Below the pieces are notes generated by a model. That model did no database searches and was not told the origin of the DNA. It saw only the letters and a program-made list of their open reading frames with translations. The position numbers and the translations under genes are program-made. DNA of 64,000 bases, taken from positions 620,001-684,000 of the forward strand of contig JALLLS010000002.1 of assembly GCA_025094145.1 (NCBI GenBank), written 5' to 3'. This DNA comes from Spinellus fusiger. Taxonomy: Eukaryota; Mucoromycota; Mucoromycetes; Mucorales; Phycomycetaceae. This document shows, in pieces, positions 45,295 to 56,933 of this stretch (positions are counted from its first letter, which is position 1; each line of letters starts with the position of its first letter).

Positions 45295-47298
45295 TTAAAC
45301 AAGAGAAGACTGAAGTTCGGACTTTGACCAATAAACAGGTACCTCTCTACTAAGAATATCACCAAACTGTTTAGCCACCTCCATTAACAACTGAACATCC
45401 TCGGTCTCTGTTGCAAGAAAGTCGTTGGAGGTCCAACTGGGAGCCTCGCCCACTTTCAGGAACAGATTCTCAGCAAACCGATTCCGCCACACCTCCTTAT
45501 AAATGGCCACTTTGAAGAGTGTACGGTGAGGATCTACTGAACCAAGATCAATAGGAAGTATGCTTTCGCCACGCTGAATCAGAGAAATGTCCCACAACTC
45601 ATCCTTGCCAATCTCCACAACATAATCTCCCCAGCCGTACGTCCATTTCGTCTTTTGAGTCACAGTCTTGGGCACATACTCGGGCACATTGACAAGCACC
45701 AAGCGGTTTTCTGGACTCTGACGCAGAGCATTGGCAAACTGCTTGTGGGGCGTGTCTGCCTCGGTCGACAGCCGTCTTGCATGCTCCAGCTTGGCCTCCC
45801 ATGAATACTCACTCTCCAGATTAGCACAGTTGATGGCCACAAGAGCGTCGCAGTCTGTCAGGCAGTTCCAGAGCCCCACCCGGCCCTCGCTTGTGAAGCT
45901 GGCAGTGAGCACGGTTTTCCATGGATCGCCACGAGGAGGCACCACTTCTCCACGACGGTGGCTGGGGGGAGGCGAGAAGGTGGGGTATTGAAGGGCATCG
46001 ATGGAGAAGGAGGTGCGAGGCGAGTCGGAATACTCTTCGCAGCGTGTGGATAGAAACTCAAAGAGCTGGCTCATGTCCTCGCGGGTCTTTCCAATGCATG
46101 GCGCCAGCACCGAGTAGAACTTGCTGTTGGGCAGGTACTTGTCTGTGAGATTCTCAATGGTGTAGTTGACTTTCTTTTTGCTGGGGTAGTTGACTAGGCA
46201 GATCTGGCCATAGCGGATCTTGAGTCGTATCTCCCAGTCCAACAGGCGCAGGCTCTCGAGTCCCTCTCCCAAGGCCCTTTGGATCGACACTTGGTTGCGT
46301 GTGTTGAGGGTGTGGATGCGCTCTGATATGGTGTCTTCCTTGGGTGCCTCTTCTTCATTGTCATCCAGGTCAATGAGGTTTTCTAGTTTCTGCAGGTAGC
46401 CAGAGACAATAGGCTCTAGCAGACGGTGCTGTTGCTGCATTTCTGCTTCCTGGGCTGCTGTTGCGTACTGGTAAGACATGAATCCTATGGGCAGGGTTCT
46501 AAAGTGCACCATAAGATTCTCGGACGGCTGGTGGATCAGGCGCAATGTGGAGGGCGTGAGTCGGCGGGTGCACTTTAGGTACCAGTTGCGGATACGGGCA
46601 CTCGCCAGCTTGACAGCCTTCTCACTATTGCTGGCCAGTCGAATCAGGTTGAAGCTCTCATCATACCACATGTGGCATTTGCACTCTGCTCTGAGGCTGT
46701 TGAGATAGGACTCCTTCTCTCCCAGCAGCTTCACAAGCGGCAGGGAGTGGTCTGGAATAGCAAACACAGCATTGTAGGTGGGCGCCACAATAGGTCTGCC
46801 CTGAAAGCTCCTTTCCTCCACAAGTCTGGCTTCGAGTTTTTCCCTTTTCAGCTTGGCCTTTCCTGTTAATTCTTTGTTGGCCTTTTCCCAAGTGGCTGAC
46901 TTGGGCTTCTTGTCTGTCTTGTGCTGAATGATGCCTTCAGCAATATGGCTAAAGTAGGTCTTGGCCTTTTCAATGCCCACACGGTCGCCCCAGATATCCA
47001 TTTGATGTCGAGCCTCATTGAAGCTTATGTAGGTGCCGGTGCTATTACGTATGCCTTCAATGCGTTGTTTGTGGGCTCCTACAATATCTACGAAAGTGGC
47101 GTTGGGAGGGAGAATCCAGTAGTCGTCTGGTGTTCTGTCTGGTTTAGAGGCCTCCTCATTAGGATAGGATAGGCTTGTGTCTCCACCCCTTGCCATGTTC
47201 AAGGCGTTTCTGTCGGGTAGGATAGTAGGATCTCTCCACGTGTCTTCGTAGACGGTATCTGCTTCATACGGAACTTCTGGCTCAATAGACATGATCAA
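45295..47298 (-). CDS. KH-like domain protein, fungal family of unknown function
   Basis: An intron-free 667-residue frame. After an acidic start, residues ~60-125 read PNATFVDIVGAHKQRIEGIR and TGTYISFNEARHQMDIWGDR, a KH-type fold (GxxxxxI...I....I.GxRxxIExAK). Another KH-like part follows at ~185-250 (HSLPLVKLLGEKESYLNSLR). The C-terminal half (~330-660) is conserved-looking, with RYGQICLVNYPSKKKVNYTI, a Trp-rich KWTYGWGDYVVEIGKDELWD and LFKVAIYKEVWRNRFAENLF. I recall similar two-part proteins in Mucoromycota and Basidiomycota but no function. RNA binding is inferred from the KH pattern. An in-frame ATG two codons in is an alternative start. Confidence 0.7.
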   Translation of the reverse strand: MIMSIEPEVPYEADTVYEDTWRDPTILPDRNALNMARGGDTSLSYPNEEASKPDRTPDDYWILPPNATFVDIVGAHKQRIEGIRNSTGTYISFNEARHQMDIWGDRVGIEKAKTYFSHIAEGIIQHKTDKKPKSATWEKANKELTGKAKLKREKLEARLVEERSFQGRPIVAPTYNAVFAIPDHSLPLVKLLGEKESYLNSLRAECKCHMWYDESFNLIRLASNSEKAVKLASARIRNWYLKCTRRLTPSTLRLIHQPSENLMVHFRTLPIGFMSYQYATAAQEAEMQQQHRLLEPIVSGYLQKLENLIDLDDNEEEAPKEDTISERIHTLNTRNQVSIQRALGEGLESLRLLDWEIRLKIRYGQICLVNYPSKKKVNYTIENLTDKYLPNSKFYSVLAPCIGKTREDMSQLFEFLSTRCEEYSDSPRTSFSIDALQYPTFSPPPSHRRGEVVPPRGDPWKTVLTASFTSEGRVGLWNCLTDCDALVAINCANLESEYSWEAKLEHARRLSTEADTPHKQFANALRQSPENRLVLVNVPEYVPKTVTQKTKWTYGWGDYVVEIGKDELWDISLIQRGESILPIDLGSVDPHRTLFKVAIYKEVWRNRFAENLFLKVGEAPSWTSNDFLATETEDVQLLMEVAKQFGDILSREVPVYWSKSELQSSLV

Positions 47299-47854
47299 CT
47301 ACAAAGAAAGGAAAAGGAAAAGGGAAAAGAAAAGGGGAAAAAAAAAAAAGACAAAAAACAGTCTAGCAGGAATTTAGTATTTTGTTTTGATTGGCTTGGA
47401 GGGTTGCCTGCAGTGAGTAGGACCAGTGTCTTGATGGTTTCTCTGTTGTCACTGTTCAGTAACACCACAGCACCCAGTCCAATCCGGCTGTGACGGTTTA
47501 TCTCTCTGTTTCTTGTCCTACTCAAAAGAGACTCCCTGCTTTTCTTTTCCTGCTGTACAATTCAATGTCAGCGCATGAGTGCAAGATGGACAAGGTGAAC
47601 AAATGTGTTTATGCGTGTCCATAAAAGTGTAGATATGGTACCACTGAAATGTTGGCTGAAAACAGATCTAGGCATTTGGTTGGATAGAAAGTGCTCCATG
47701 ATGTCACACTCGTCTCTTCTTCTGCCTTCAACCCACGGCCTCAATAGATAAGCCCACCCTGCCCTTGTTTGCTTCTTTACAGTCTCTTTTCTGCAGTCTC
47801 TTTTCTGCAGTCTCTTTTCTGCAGTCTCTCTTCTACAGTCTCTTCTTGCCACGG
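47299..47854. other. Divergent promoter of KH-like and CCZ1 genes
   Basis: No gene seen. A (TTTTCTGCAGTCTC)n repeat of four copies lies at 47779-47840, directly before the CCZ1 start, and its last copies form the probable 5' leader. Confidence 0.5.
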
Positions 47855-48108
47855 ATGACCACTCAATCACTGCACGGAGACAGTCCCACCAAAGACAACG
47901 ACAACACCCACTCACCCATGCTAGGCAAAACATCACCCATGCTCTCGTACTTTTGTGTCTACAACCCGTCCCTAGGCACAACAGAAGAAAACACAAAAGA
48001 CCAAATACTCTACTACACAGCCAAAAAAGTAGTGCCTGCTGATATCAAGATGCGACAGGTGGGCCTAGCACAGGCATTGGTCAACTTTGCTTCGTAAGTG
48101 GGGAGAGA

Positions 48109-48140
<32 letters not shown>

Positions 48141-50431
48141 AAGAGGCAATAAAACAAGGCACCTTGACACTGCCCTTACCCAGTGCCTTTTCAGCCTCTA
48201 AACCTGCTCAGAATGTACACACTCAAAAGAACCGCATGGTGTTTCTTCAGCCTGAGCCTGGGTTCTGGATGTACATGTGTGTTGAACTGGGCATTCTCAA
48301 GCGACACATCAGAGACAGTCAAGGAAAAGAGAAGCTTGTGACTGAATATCTCGACGCTCAACTCAGTGACCAAGCCTTGGAGGCTGTTCTTAAGCTGGGG
48401 TATGAGCAGTTTAAGGTGTGCACAGGAGACTAGAGTAAGAAGAGAGAGGAGGAGTTGCTTATTCTTTTCTTTTCTTTCTAGCTTCTTCATGGTACCTTCT
48501 CAGCTATTCTGTATGGAGAAGGAGGGGCAGAAACAGTGCCCAACCGACAACGCAGACGCTCTCTTATGCACTGTATTGAGGAGTTCTTTTCAGAGTGGAT
48601 ATGGAAGTGGGATTTTGATCGACTGGACACCATGGTATTCTCTGCTGTCTTCAATGGAGTGCAGATACAGCCTATTCTGAGGTCAAACTACCTCAAGATC
48701 CATGCACTGGATGCTGCCATCCAATCAAAGTTCAGTCATGCTATGGATCATCTTCTTGTCCTGGATACTGAGGAAGGGGGGCTGGTGTACAGATCCACTT
48801 CTTTAGACATTAAAGATGTGTGTGCTCTTCGCAAGTATATTCTCAAAAGGGTAGAGAAAAGCATGATGAAAGAGAAGGAAGCAAAACAGAGACAGTTGGA
48901 ACATGAACAAGGAGAGATAAAGACAAACAAGGTAGTTTTTATTTTTTATTTAAAAAAAAGAAAAAAAAGGGCTCTGTTGGATGGCTTATCAATCCCTCTT
49001 TGTAGTTTTTAGCCCTAAAGTCATTTACAAAGTCATTGTCACAATCTCAGTTTCTTGGGTATTTTACATCAGCCTTGCCTTCAAAGGGGGCCATACCCCT
49101 ACCCACAACAGAGCCAGCCATGCCTGAGGATGCATCATTAGAGCCTTCTACAGAGCTATCCCAAGAAATGCCCTTTTCCTCTTCTTTTTCCTCTTCTTCC
49201 TCTTCCTTGTTATCGTCTTCTGCACCAGCACCAGAACCAGCATCAGCATCAGCATCAGCACCTACTGTCCCCATCACTGTGAATGGAGTGGATATACACC
49301 CTCAACATGGAAAATACCTTACAGGACTTATTCAAACAACATGTATTGATATGAATGGAGATGAGAAATCTATATCTAGAACAGAAATGGTACATGTCTA
49401 CTTGAACAGTAAATCTGGCCTTGATACACCTACCCACTCTTCCCATGAAAGCACACACACCACATCACAACAACAACAACAACAATCTCTGACTGAGTAT
49501 GTTTTGATCATTTACAAAGTAAGATCCACAGAAACAAATACAGTAAATAGATCAAGAAAAAACTCACATTGATTACAGCATAGAAACAACCTCATATGGT
49601 CCTTTCTACTTCCTACACTGGCTCAAGAGACAGAAGACATACTGTCAGACCCTATGTTCTATAGGCATCTTGAGGACTACATGGTCAATGATCAGCAATT
49701 GGATGTGATCACAGAGGCCGTTCTTGACAATATGAAGAGTTCTCAGGAAAAGAGGTAAACAAAAGAAAATCTCCCTCTCAATAGAAATCTGACTGAATCC
49801 CCAATGGAATCCAGCCATACTCTGGAAAAGCAATACAAATGCTTCTACTATGATAATATGACACTGAACATCAAATCCACCATGGTGAATCAACATGGAA
49901 AAGTGATCTCTAGGTATCAAAATGATGGCAAGTTTATAGGAGGGATTCCAATGACCAATGACATTCTCCTACAAATGTTGGATCTAAAGGCTGATTTTGA
50001 GAGGTGAGTGAGAAATAAAGAGGGTGGCTGTGTGTCTTACTATTCTATTGCTATCACTATTCTATCGCTATCACTATTAAAGATTGCCACGCACAACTGA
50101 AATCTACACTCGTTCTATCACTAATTACTGGGTTGCAGGCCATCGACTCTACAACACAGCTCTAACAAGTAATTTCTGTGTTGATACTACAAAGGATAAA
50201 CATGACAAGAGTGTGAAGAAGGAGGAAGAGGATGCGAATGAGCATGGGCATGACCATAGTGATGAAGCAGAGGACTTGACAGAGGATCCTGTGGGCAGAT
50301 ATTCTTTAGAGAGTCTACCTGAAAACAATTTGGAAGACTATACTGAGATCTATTTAGTAGCTGCTAAAAAGGATACTTCTTTGGCAGATGTTGAAGGTAA
50401 TGAGGAGTACAAAGGTAGAAAGTACAGCTGA
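47855..50431 (+). CDS. CCZ1: Vacuolar fusion protein CCZ1 homologue, 7 exons
   Basis: Exons 47855-48093, 48184-48415, 48482-48931, 49021-49518, 49579-49754, 49785-50003 and 50083-50431 join to 720 residues. Longin-domain landmarks of CCZ1: LSYFCVYNPSLGTTEENTKD, QILYYTAKK, RQVGLAQALVNFAS, SKPAQNVHTQKNRMVFLQPE, GFWMYMCVEL; later IKDVCALRKYI and near the end RLPRTTEIYTRSITNYWVAG H. CCZ1 pairs with MON1 as the guanine nucleotide exchange factor that loads Rab7/Ypt7 in late endosome, autophagosome and vacuole fusion. An insert with Ser/Pro-rich and poly-Gln sequence lies at ~330-450. The acceptor of exon 4 could be 49020 or a few bases later. Confidence 0.92.
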
Positions 50432-50633
50432 ATGCTAATCTTCTGTTGTGTATGGGTGGGTATAGAAATACTTGGCAAAATGACTACATTGCTTGTAGAT
50501 GTCATGCACCTTGAATAATATGACTTATAATAAATACTACAGGGGAGAACTCTTCTTGATGACTTGTTGTTCTTGTAGAGTGGATAGAAAATAAAGCCAA
50601 AGGACAGAGGGTGCATGTAGACTCTAGAGTGTG

Positions 50634-53544
50634 TTAATCCTCCATCTTCTCTTCTATTGTCATGCTGTTCAACTCTTCTCTAATAGCGAGTTCAATGCCA
50701 GTGGGAGTTGTTTTGATGCCATGGGATGTGGGCTTGTTCTGACAAATAGAGATCCATCCCTTGCGTCGAGGGGATGTCTTTTTAGCCCACCTAAGAGTCG
50801 TGTTAGTTTCTAGAGTGATAAATAACACTACAAACACATGAAAAGAGTGAACACTTACAGTTCCAAAAGACGCCCTCTTCCTAATGTTTCCTGGTATCCT
50901 GCCTTGGGTAATAATGTCTCGATCATTTCATACACGGCTGTTGGTTTTGGCTCTGTATAATCTAAGGGAAGAATGAGATCTGTCATGGATCAAAGAAAGG
51001 CTACCTTGTTCTATCCAGTGCTGTCTTGGTAACTCAAAGTCAATTACAACATCTGCTGAACGTTGGTGTCGAAGCTCGAATCCTTCTCCCTAAGCATCCA
51101 TGCTGTCAACAAATCCTTCTCTGTTGGCACTTACCTTTTTAAAGATGAGAAGAATCTCTTTGGTGGAGCTAATGTAAGGACTGGGTTGGTCAATAGGAAC
51201 ATTGTTGATTGACTTTTTAAACCAGATGAGGTTCTCTACGTATTTACAATCTGTGCTTTGAGATGTAAGTACAACATGAATAAGATAGAAAGAGGAAACT
51301 TACTCAGACTAGCCATGAGTCTAACAACTTGTGGTTGGATTTGCTTATGAGTCCATATAAAAATTAGACCGGCTGTCATAAAGTCCAATACACTCTCCAT
51401 AAGCAATGACTAGAGAATCTTGGGTGAATATACAGAGAAACATAGCAGCAAAGAGAAGAGAAAAAGGAAAAGATACAATCTATATAAATTCTTGTGAATG
51501 CGTACCATATTCTTCAAGTTCCAACAACATTGGCCATCGTTGCGACCATCACAAACATAAAACTCCCATGGAGGATCCACAAGAATTCCTTCAAAAGAAG
51601 AGGAGACAGAATGAACAGACGTCTCCTTTTTAACATCCACCAGTGTATTCAATAGATCAATGGACTCCATCATAGAATCCACCTTATAATAAAGGAATGC
51701 ATTATTGGGTAGTGCCTTGGCATGGGCCAGTGCAAGAGGAATGATCTGCTTTACACCACTGAAGAGATCATTGGGAATCCTGACACTGGAAACCAATTCT
51801 TCAGGTGTATCCACTTTTAGCTTCTTCACACCAACAAAGAAACGTGATAGGGAGGCCTGCGTTCGATGCACTGTGGGTTTCTCGGCTTCAGATGTCTCTT
51901 GTACTGGTTTTTGCAAGGACTTCTTCACCAGCAGCCTTTGATATTTATGTGTATAGATATACAACTTATGTTTAATATCCACCCAGATACGCCTTTATCC
52001 CACTCTTTACTTACATTTCAGTAGTAGCAAGTCCCTGTCGCCATCGTTGTTTTGTGCGCCAGTACGTGTTTCTTGTGGCTGTATCCAAGAAAGGCCTGTA
52101 GGATCCTATTAGCCACTGTAGGATTGACTGTCTCTGTAACTTACTCCATAAACACATTGTACTGTACGAGGCGTCTATTCCACTCTGCTCCCCACTCTTC
52201 TGACCTTGGCTCTGACCCTGGATGCACCTGCTCTGGCTCTGCTGTCTCCATTGGTGCTATCAAGTCGTGTTCTTCCCTCTGAACAGTACGCTTCCGTTTG
52301 AACTCCCCCTGTCGCTGGAAGGCCTCACTGATCTCATATCCCATAGCAGTAGGTACTTTCTTCTTTGTTGTGGGTGTGGGACGGGTCTTTTTTCTATCCA
52401 TGCCAGAACCATTAGCCTCTCTCTTTCTTTCTCTCTCCTTCTCTCTCTCTTTCTCTTCCACAAGCAACCTTACGCCACAATGCCACAGTGGTACTGTCTT
52501 ATCCACAGGTCTACATTCTTCTCAATGGCCTTAACCTTTTCTGTTTCCCACTCTGGACCCAAAGACACAGCATCATGGAGGGTGGTGAATCGTGATTTAT
52601 GAAGACATCGGATTTTGCCATCGTCTGTCGTATAAGCATCGTCTATCAGAGTACCATGGCACACGAGTCTGCGGTAATAGTTCATGCATTGGTACCCCAC
52701 CTAATGCCGCCGTCAATAGATCTATTCAAGAAGAATCAACTTACTCTGTGGGGGAAAGCCAGACTGAACAGACCCCAGGAAGAACCCATGAATTTGGTCT
52801 TTTCTTTCCATTCTTGACATCGCTGCATGAACAGAGCGTGTTCCTGTGCATCCCATGGACCCTTGCGCTGTTCTACGCCTGGCACTGCAGGTATATGTAT
52901 AAGTATAGATAGATAGATATGAGTAAGAGTACTCATTTTACCTGTCAATCTAAAGGCATAGGCTTCAGGGTTCTGATATATATGGGTAGACAGTCAGGAC
53001 ACTAGTTTTCTTACAGTTGTTGTTGTGCCTACCGATCTTCGTGACTCCCATGCCTTGATACGAGGCAGTTGCCACTGTTTGACTTGGGCTTCTGAGAAGA
53101 TATCCTCCTCCTCTATTGATTTCTTTGTAGGTATGGGTGTGTCTGTATCCGTATCTGTATCCCTAGGCATATCTTTGGGTGTGGGTGCGTCTGTATCCGT
53201 ATCCCTAGGCATATCTTTGGGTGTGTCTGTATCCGTATCTGTATCCATAGGCATATCTGTAGGTGTAGGTGTGGCTATGACTCTAGGTAAGGACGCAAGA
53301 GAAGAAGACGCCGGTTGTTTCCCTTTGGAGAGAGAAGTATCCAATGCAGAAGGATGTGCTCCTATCTTTAGTACAAGAGACATAAACCACTCATACTGTA
53401 TAACATAGGTGAGCCTGCACTCACACAAGTAGCAAAAGACAGTTGGCTGAGAGACGTCTGCTTTCTTTTGGATAAGGATAAACTCAACTTCTTGGAAGTA
53501 CTTTGACTTGCTTTTGAACACGACCCATGTGTCTCCTTGCTCAT
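50634..53544 (-). CDS. SANT/Myb-domain plus MT-A70 adenine methyltransferase, 13 exons
   Basis: Minus-strand exons 53544-53425, 53365-53033, 52972-52942, 52884-52745, 52700-52474, 52393-52145, 52095-52015, 51935-51506, 51409-51304, 51250-51135, 51089-51005, 50961-50859 and 50790-50634 join in frame to 725 residues. Residues ~75-115 are repeated MDTDTD/PKDMPRDTD. Residues ~165-225 form a SANT/Myb-like domain (RKGPWDAQEHALFMQ ... WGLFSLAFPHRVGYQCMNYY RR). The MT-A70 domain has the catalytic DPPW near residue 514 (GILVDPPWEFYV), GLIFIWTHKQIQPQVVRLMA, ENLIWFKKS and GRGRLLELWAKKTSPRRKGW. This matches the MTA1/AMT1-type enzymes linked to N6-methyladenine in DNA of early-diverging fungi and ciliates; METTL4 or METTL3 types are less likely because of the SANT domain. 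Substrate is inferred. Confidence 0.85.
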
Positions 53545-54017
53545 ATCAGTGTTGCTGTTGTCGTTGTTGTTCTATTTTAGAGCAAAAAAAAAAAAAAAAA
53601 ACAGCCTTCAAAGTAGCTGTTGTTGGAGGAAGAAGAAAAAATGAAAGAAAAAAAAGACAAGTCAGCAAATCAAAATAGCATCCTTGGGATTTGGAGTACG
53701 CGTGTCGCGTCTTGAGAAGAAGAAGAAAAAAAAAAGGGGGGGAAGAGATAAAGAAGGGAAGAATACAAGTCTCCTGCAAAGGACAAGAACATTAAATAGG
53801 ATGGTTTATTATGACAACGGCTATTGAGTATTGTTTGCTATTGTTTATGTACATTGCAACTATGCATAAAGGGTGTTTTTACGCGTTTTTCTTTCATTTA
53901 GAGTGAACAGTGTCTGATGTCTACACTGTTAGTATAGATAAGCAGTCTATATCTTTTTTGTACTGCACTGCACTATAGAGTCTATGCACTCCATCCTATT
54001 CTTCTCCATTCTACAAA
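53545..54017. other. Intergenic region, A-rich tracts
   Basis: Poly-A and GAAGAAGAAAAA tracts near 53580-53760 and AT-rich DNA. It is the 5' side of the methyltransferase gene and the 3' side of the PIG-X gene. No gene seen. Confidence 0.5.
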
Positions 54018-54686
54018 CTACTCTGACTTTCTTCTCTTTCCTTTGGCCTCATGTCTTCTTCTCTTTGCTATCCCAGTCCATACACTCACTGCTATCCACA
54101 CACTACACACCACCACACACACCAAAGTGCCTACTTCCACCAGGAGCGTGTCTCTTTTATCTCCCACTGGAACCCCAAGGACAAGAGGATCCTGTGGCTG
54201 CTGAAGAGGCTCAAATGTCACCATAGATGTGTTGGTGGGCAGCAGGGTCCATACATCCGACAGAGAAGGAGGAAATCCAGCCTCCAAGGGTCCACACCTC
54301 CACCCTGCTATGGGTTGTGGAAGGTGGAGGGGCTGGTACTGGGTCTGTGCTGGGCTCTGGTACCGAAGATGGAGTGGCAGGTCAATAGAGAGGGTGGACT
54401 GAAGTGGTGTAGACTGAACAGGGAGTGGGAGATGCACAACACTGCCAGGCGTTTCTTGGACATGTTCGAGGGGTGCTTCCAAGTCGACTTCTCCATAGAC
54501 AGTTGCATAGGAATAAAGGTCAAGGAGCTGATGTGGGTCTACAAATACACTGGGCGGAAGGGGATAAATGAGCTCAAGGTGGCAGTCAGAAGCAGGCGGC
54601 ACCTGGCCAGAGACCTGCACAGAAGTAAGAAGATGGGGATGGAGGCTGTGGGCTCCATTGAGAGTGGATACGACCCACTGCGACAT
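54018..54686 (-). CDS. PBN1: PIG-X/PBN1-type GPI-mannosyltransferase I stabilising subunit
   Basis: From the ATG at 54686 the frame gives 222 residues. It shows the PIG-X order: a lumenal beta domain with PPASDCHLELIYPLPPSVFV and DPHQLLDLYSYATVYGEVDL EAP, LPLHLRYQSP, a CGP...W pattern, and one C-terminal membrane helix (VGTLVCVVVCSVWIAVSVW) with a short basic cytosolic tail KRRRHEAKGKRRK. PIG-X/Pbn1 holds PIG-M in the ER for GPI-anchor synthesis. The N-terminus is uncertain: a pyrimidine tract and CAG at 54682 suggest a splice acceptor and a further upstream exon with the signal sequence. It diverges from prohibitin. Confidence 0.75.
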   Translation of the reverse strand: MSQWVVSTLNGAHSLHPHLLTSVQVSGQVPPASDCHLELIYPLPPSVFVDPHQLLDLYSYATVYGEVDLEAPLEHVQETPGSVVHLPLPVQSTPLQSTLSIDLPLHLRYQSPAQTQYQPLHLPQPIAGWRCGPLEAGFPPSLSDVWTLLPTNTSMVTFEPLQQPQDPLVLGVPVGDKRDTLLVEVGTLVCVVVCSVWIAVSVWTGIAKRRRHEAKGKRRKSE

Positions 54687-55166
54687 GGTGAGAAGATGAA
54701 AAGAAAGAAAGAGCAAGGACTTTGTCTTTGGCCGGGAATTCAATGCTACTTCCTAAGCCTCCCTTTGCTGTGTCCCTGCGTGTGTAGGCTTGGATGGGCT
54801 TACTCCCCATAAAGGAAAGACACACTGTCAACCATTCCAACCACCGAAACAGTAAGTGTGTGACTGCTGCTCTGTCAAGGGAACAAGGGCAGGGTATGGG
54901 TGCGAGTGACTCCTGCTGTCCTACAAGAGGCATGTGTATTTGATGGATCGATCGATTGATTGGATAAGAACCCACCTTCTCTGTCTACCTTCTCCATCGA
55001 CGACCCTGTGGCTCTTTTCATGAACGTGTCTTGTCTCTGTTCCTATCGTTATTCACAGTGACAATGGACCCTGGAGGTGTATAAAGACAGTCACGTATTT
55101 TCGTGGTTGTTGTTATTATTTTCGAGTGGACACACCCAAAGGGCTCAACTTCTTTCATCCGTCCTC
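54687..55166. other. Divergent promoter of PBN1 and PHB1
   Basis: About 480 bases between the two starts. It may hide an upstream PBN1 exon (a GTAAGCC donor on the minus strand is at 54808). No further gene is seen. Confidence 0.4.
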
Positions 55167-56247
55167 ATGGCTGCTGCTCTCCAAACTATCGCTAAATACG
55201 CTGTTCCTGTCAGTCTTGCCATTGGTGGCATTCAGTCTGCCATGTACGACGGTAAGCGTCCTGCTATCTATCTATCTGTCTATCTATCTATCTGTCTATT
55301 TAAATATATATATATAAAGGCGCCACTTCTTATATGTGTTTTCTTTCCTTCTTTCTTATCATTGTACAGTCCAGGGTGGCCACCGTGCTGTTATCTTTGA
55401 CCGTATCCAGGGTGTCAAGCCAGAGTCCGTGGGTGAAGGCACTCACTTTTTGGTGCCTTGGTTGCAGCGTGCTATTCAATTTGAGACCCGCACCAAGCCT
55501 CGCAACATCTCCACCACCACAGGCTCCAAGGATATGCAGATGATTTCCTTGACATTGCGTGTTCTCCACCGTCCAGAGCTGAAGCAATTGCCTGCCATCT
55601 ACCAGAACTTGGGCCAGGACTACGACGAAAGAGTGTTGCCTTCTATTGGTAACGAAGTCCTGAAGGCTGTGGTGGCTCAGTTTGATGCCAGTGAGTTGAT
55701 TACCCAGCGTGAGGTGGTCTCAGCAAAGATCCGTGAAGAGTTGTACAAGCGTGCCAGAGAATTCAACATTGCATTGGACGATGTGTCTATTGTAGGTGGT
55801 GCTCTATAGACATAGACATAAGATACATGTGGAACTGACCTGTAGAGTAGACACACATGACTTTTGGTAGAGAGTTCACCAATGCTGTTGAGCAGAAGCA
55901 GATTGCCCAGCAGGAAGCAGAACGCGCCAAGTTCATTGTGGAGCGCGCAGAACAAGAGAGACAGGCTGCCATTATCCGTGCTGAGGGTGATGCCCAGGCT
56001 GCTGAGCTGATTTCTGATTCTTTGGAGAAGGCTGGTGAAGGGTAAGAGAGGGCTCCTTTTTCCTTTTCTTTTTTTCTTTTTTTCCTTGGAAGATCCACTC
56101 ACAAATATGTGTTGTAGTATTATTGCCTTTAGACGCATTGAAGCCTCCAAGGAAATTGCACAGACTTTGTCTAAATCCTCCAATGTCACTTATTTACCCA
56201 GCAACAGACAGGGAGGCAGCAACATGCTTTACAACCTCAATGCTTAA
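55167..56247 (+). CDS. PHB1: Prohibitin 1, 4 exons
   Basis: Exons 55167-55251, 55370-55791, 55851-56041 and 56118-56247 join to 275 residues. [20 protein letters not shown] is the membrane-anchoring start. The PHB/SPFH domain follows with [64 protein letters not shown] and [13 protein letters not shown] coiled coil ([20 protein letters not shown]) leads to the C-terminus. It forms ring complexes with Phb2 in the mitochondrial inner membrane that act as chaperones and scaffolds. Length and motif order match the family throughout. Confidence 0.97.
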
Positions 56248-56438
56248 AACTGGAAGAAACACCATGCAAAAAAAATGTCCTAGTTAGTGTATGTGTGATA
56301 TAGTAAATAAAGTGTAATAAAGCCATACAACTGTAGAATGGGTGTCTTTATAGAGAGGGTGGATAAACAAAAGATATTTATTCAAGTAAGGAATCCAACT
56401 AGACATGGTTTCCTCTGTGTGATGTACAGTAGATCCAA

Positions 56439-56645
56439 CTAGGGTTTCTTGCACTGGCAGATTTCTTCGGGTGTCAGTCCAGCAAGAGCCTGTTCAATGT
56501 GCTTTCCACAGCCTAGAGTGGAATGGAATGGAATAAATAGGGATTAGCCTTAGAATGACATTGGAATAACAACAACAACAATGCAAGTCCAATTACCAGC
56601 CCATGTAAACTTTTTGCAAACAGAACAAGGAGTACGGTAGCACAT
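56439..56645 (-). CDS. 40-residue Cys-rich, probably zinc-binding protein, 2 exons
   Basis: Minus-strand exons 56645-56597 and 56512-56439 join to MCYRTPCSVCKKFTWAG plus CGKHIEQALAGLTPEEICQC and a KKP end. The pattern CxxC...TWxGCGxHIxxAL...CxC is one I recall from very small conserved proteins in fungi and plants; the Cys and His could hold a zinc ion. Function unknown. Too short and split to be found by frame length. Its 3' end is about 190 bases from the prohibitin stop, tail to tail. Confidence 0.7.
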
Positions 56646-56933
56646 GGGAAGAAGAGAAGAAGAGAAGAAGAAACAGTAAGTGTAGTGTGTTCAGTGAAAT
56701 CTTTTGCTTCCTGGGATTTATGCGGTCCATGAAATAGACAGGACTGCTGATATGCAGGTCGGGAATAAGACAGGGGATAGTCCAATGGAAGGGGATAGTC
56801 CAATGGAAGGGGTTCGCCTTGGAAGAGCAAGGCACAACAAGCAAAATGAAAGGACATTACAGTGCATAAACCTTATACTGTTCATTAAGAAATACCTTTG
56901 TGTTTACATATCATATTTGTTTATTCAACTATA

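Noticed and set aside
53025..53408. VSVSVSLGISLGV-type frame on the plus strand
   Set aside because: Antisense of the DTDTD repeats in the methyltransferase linker.
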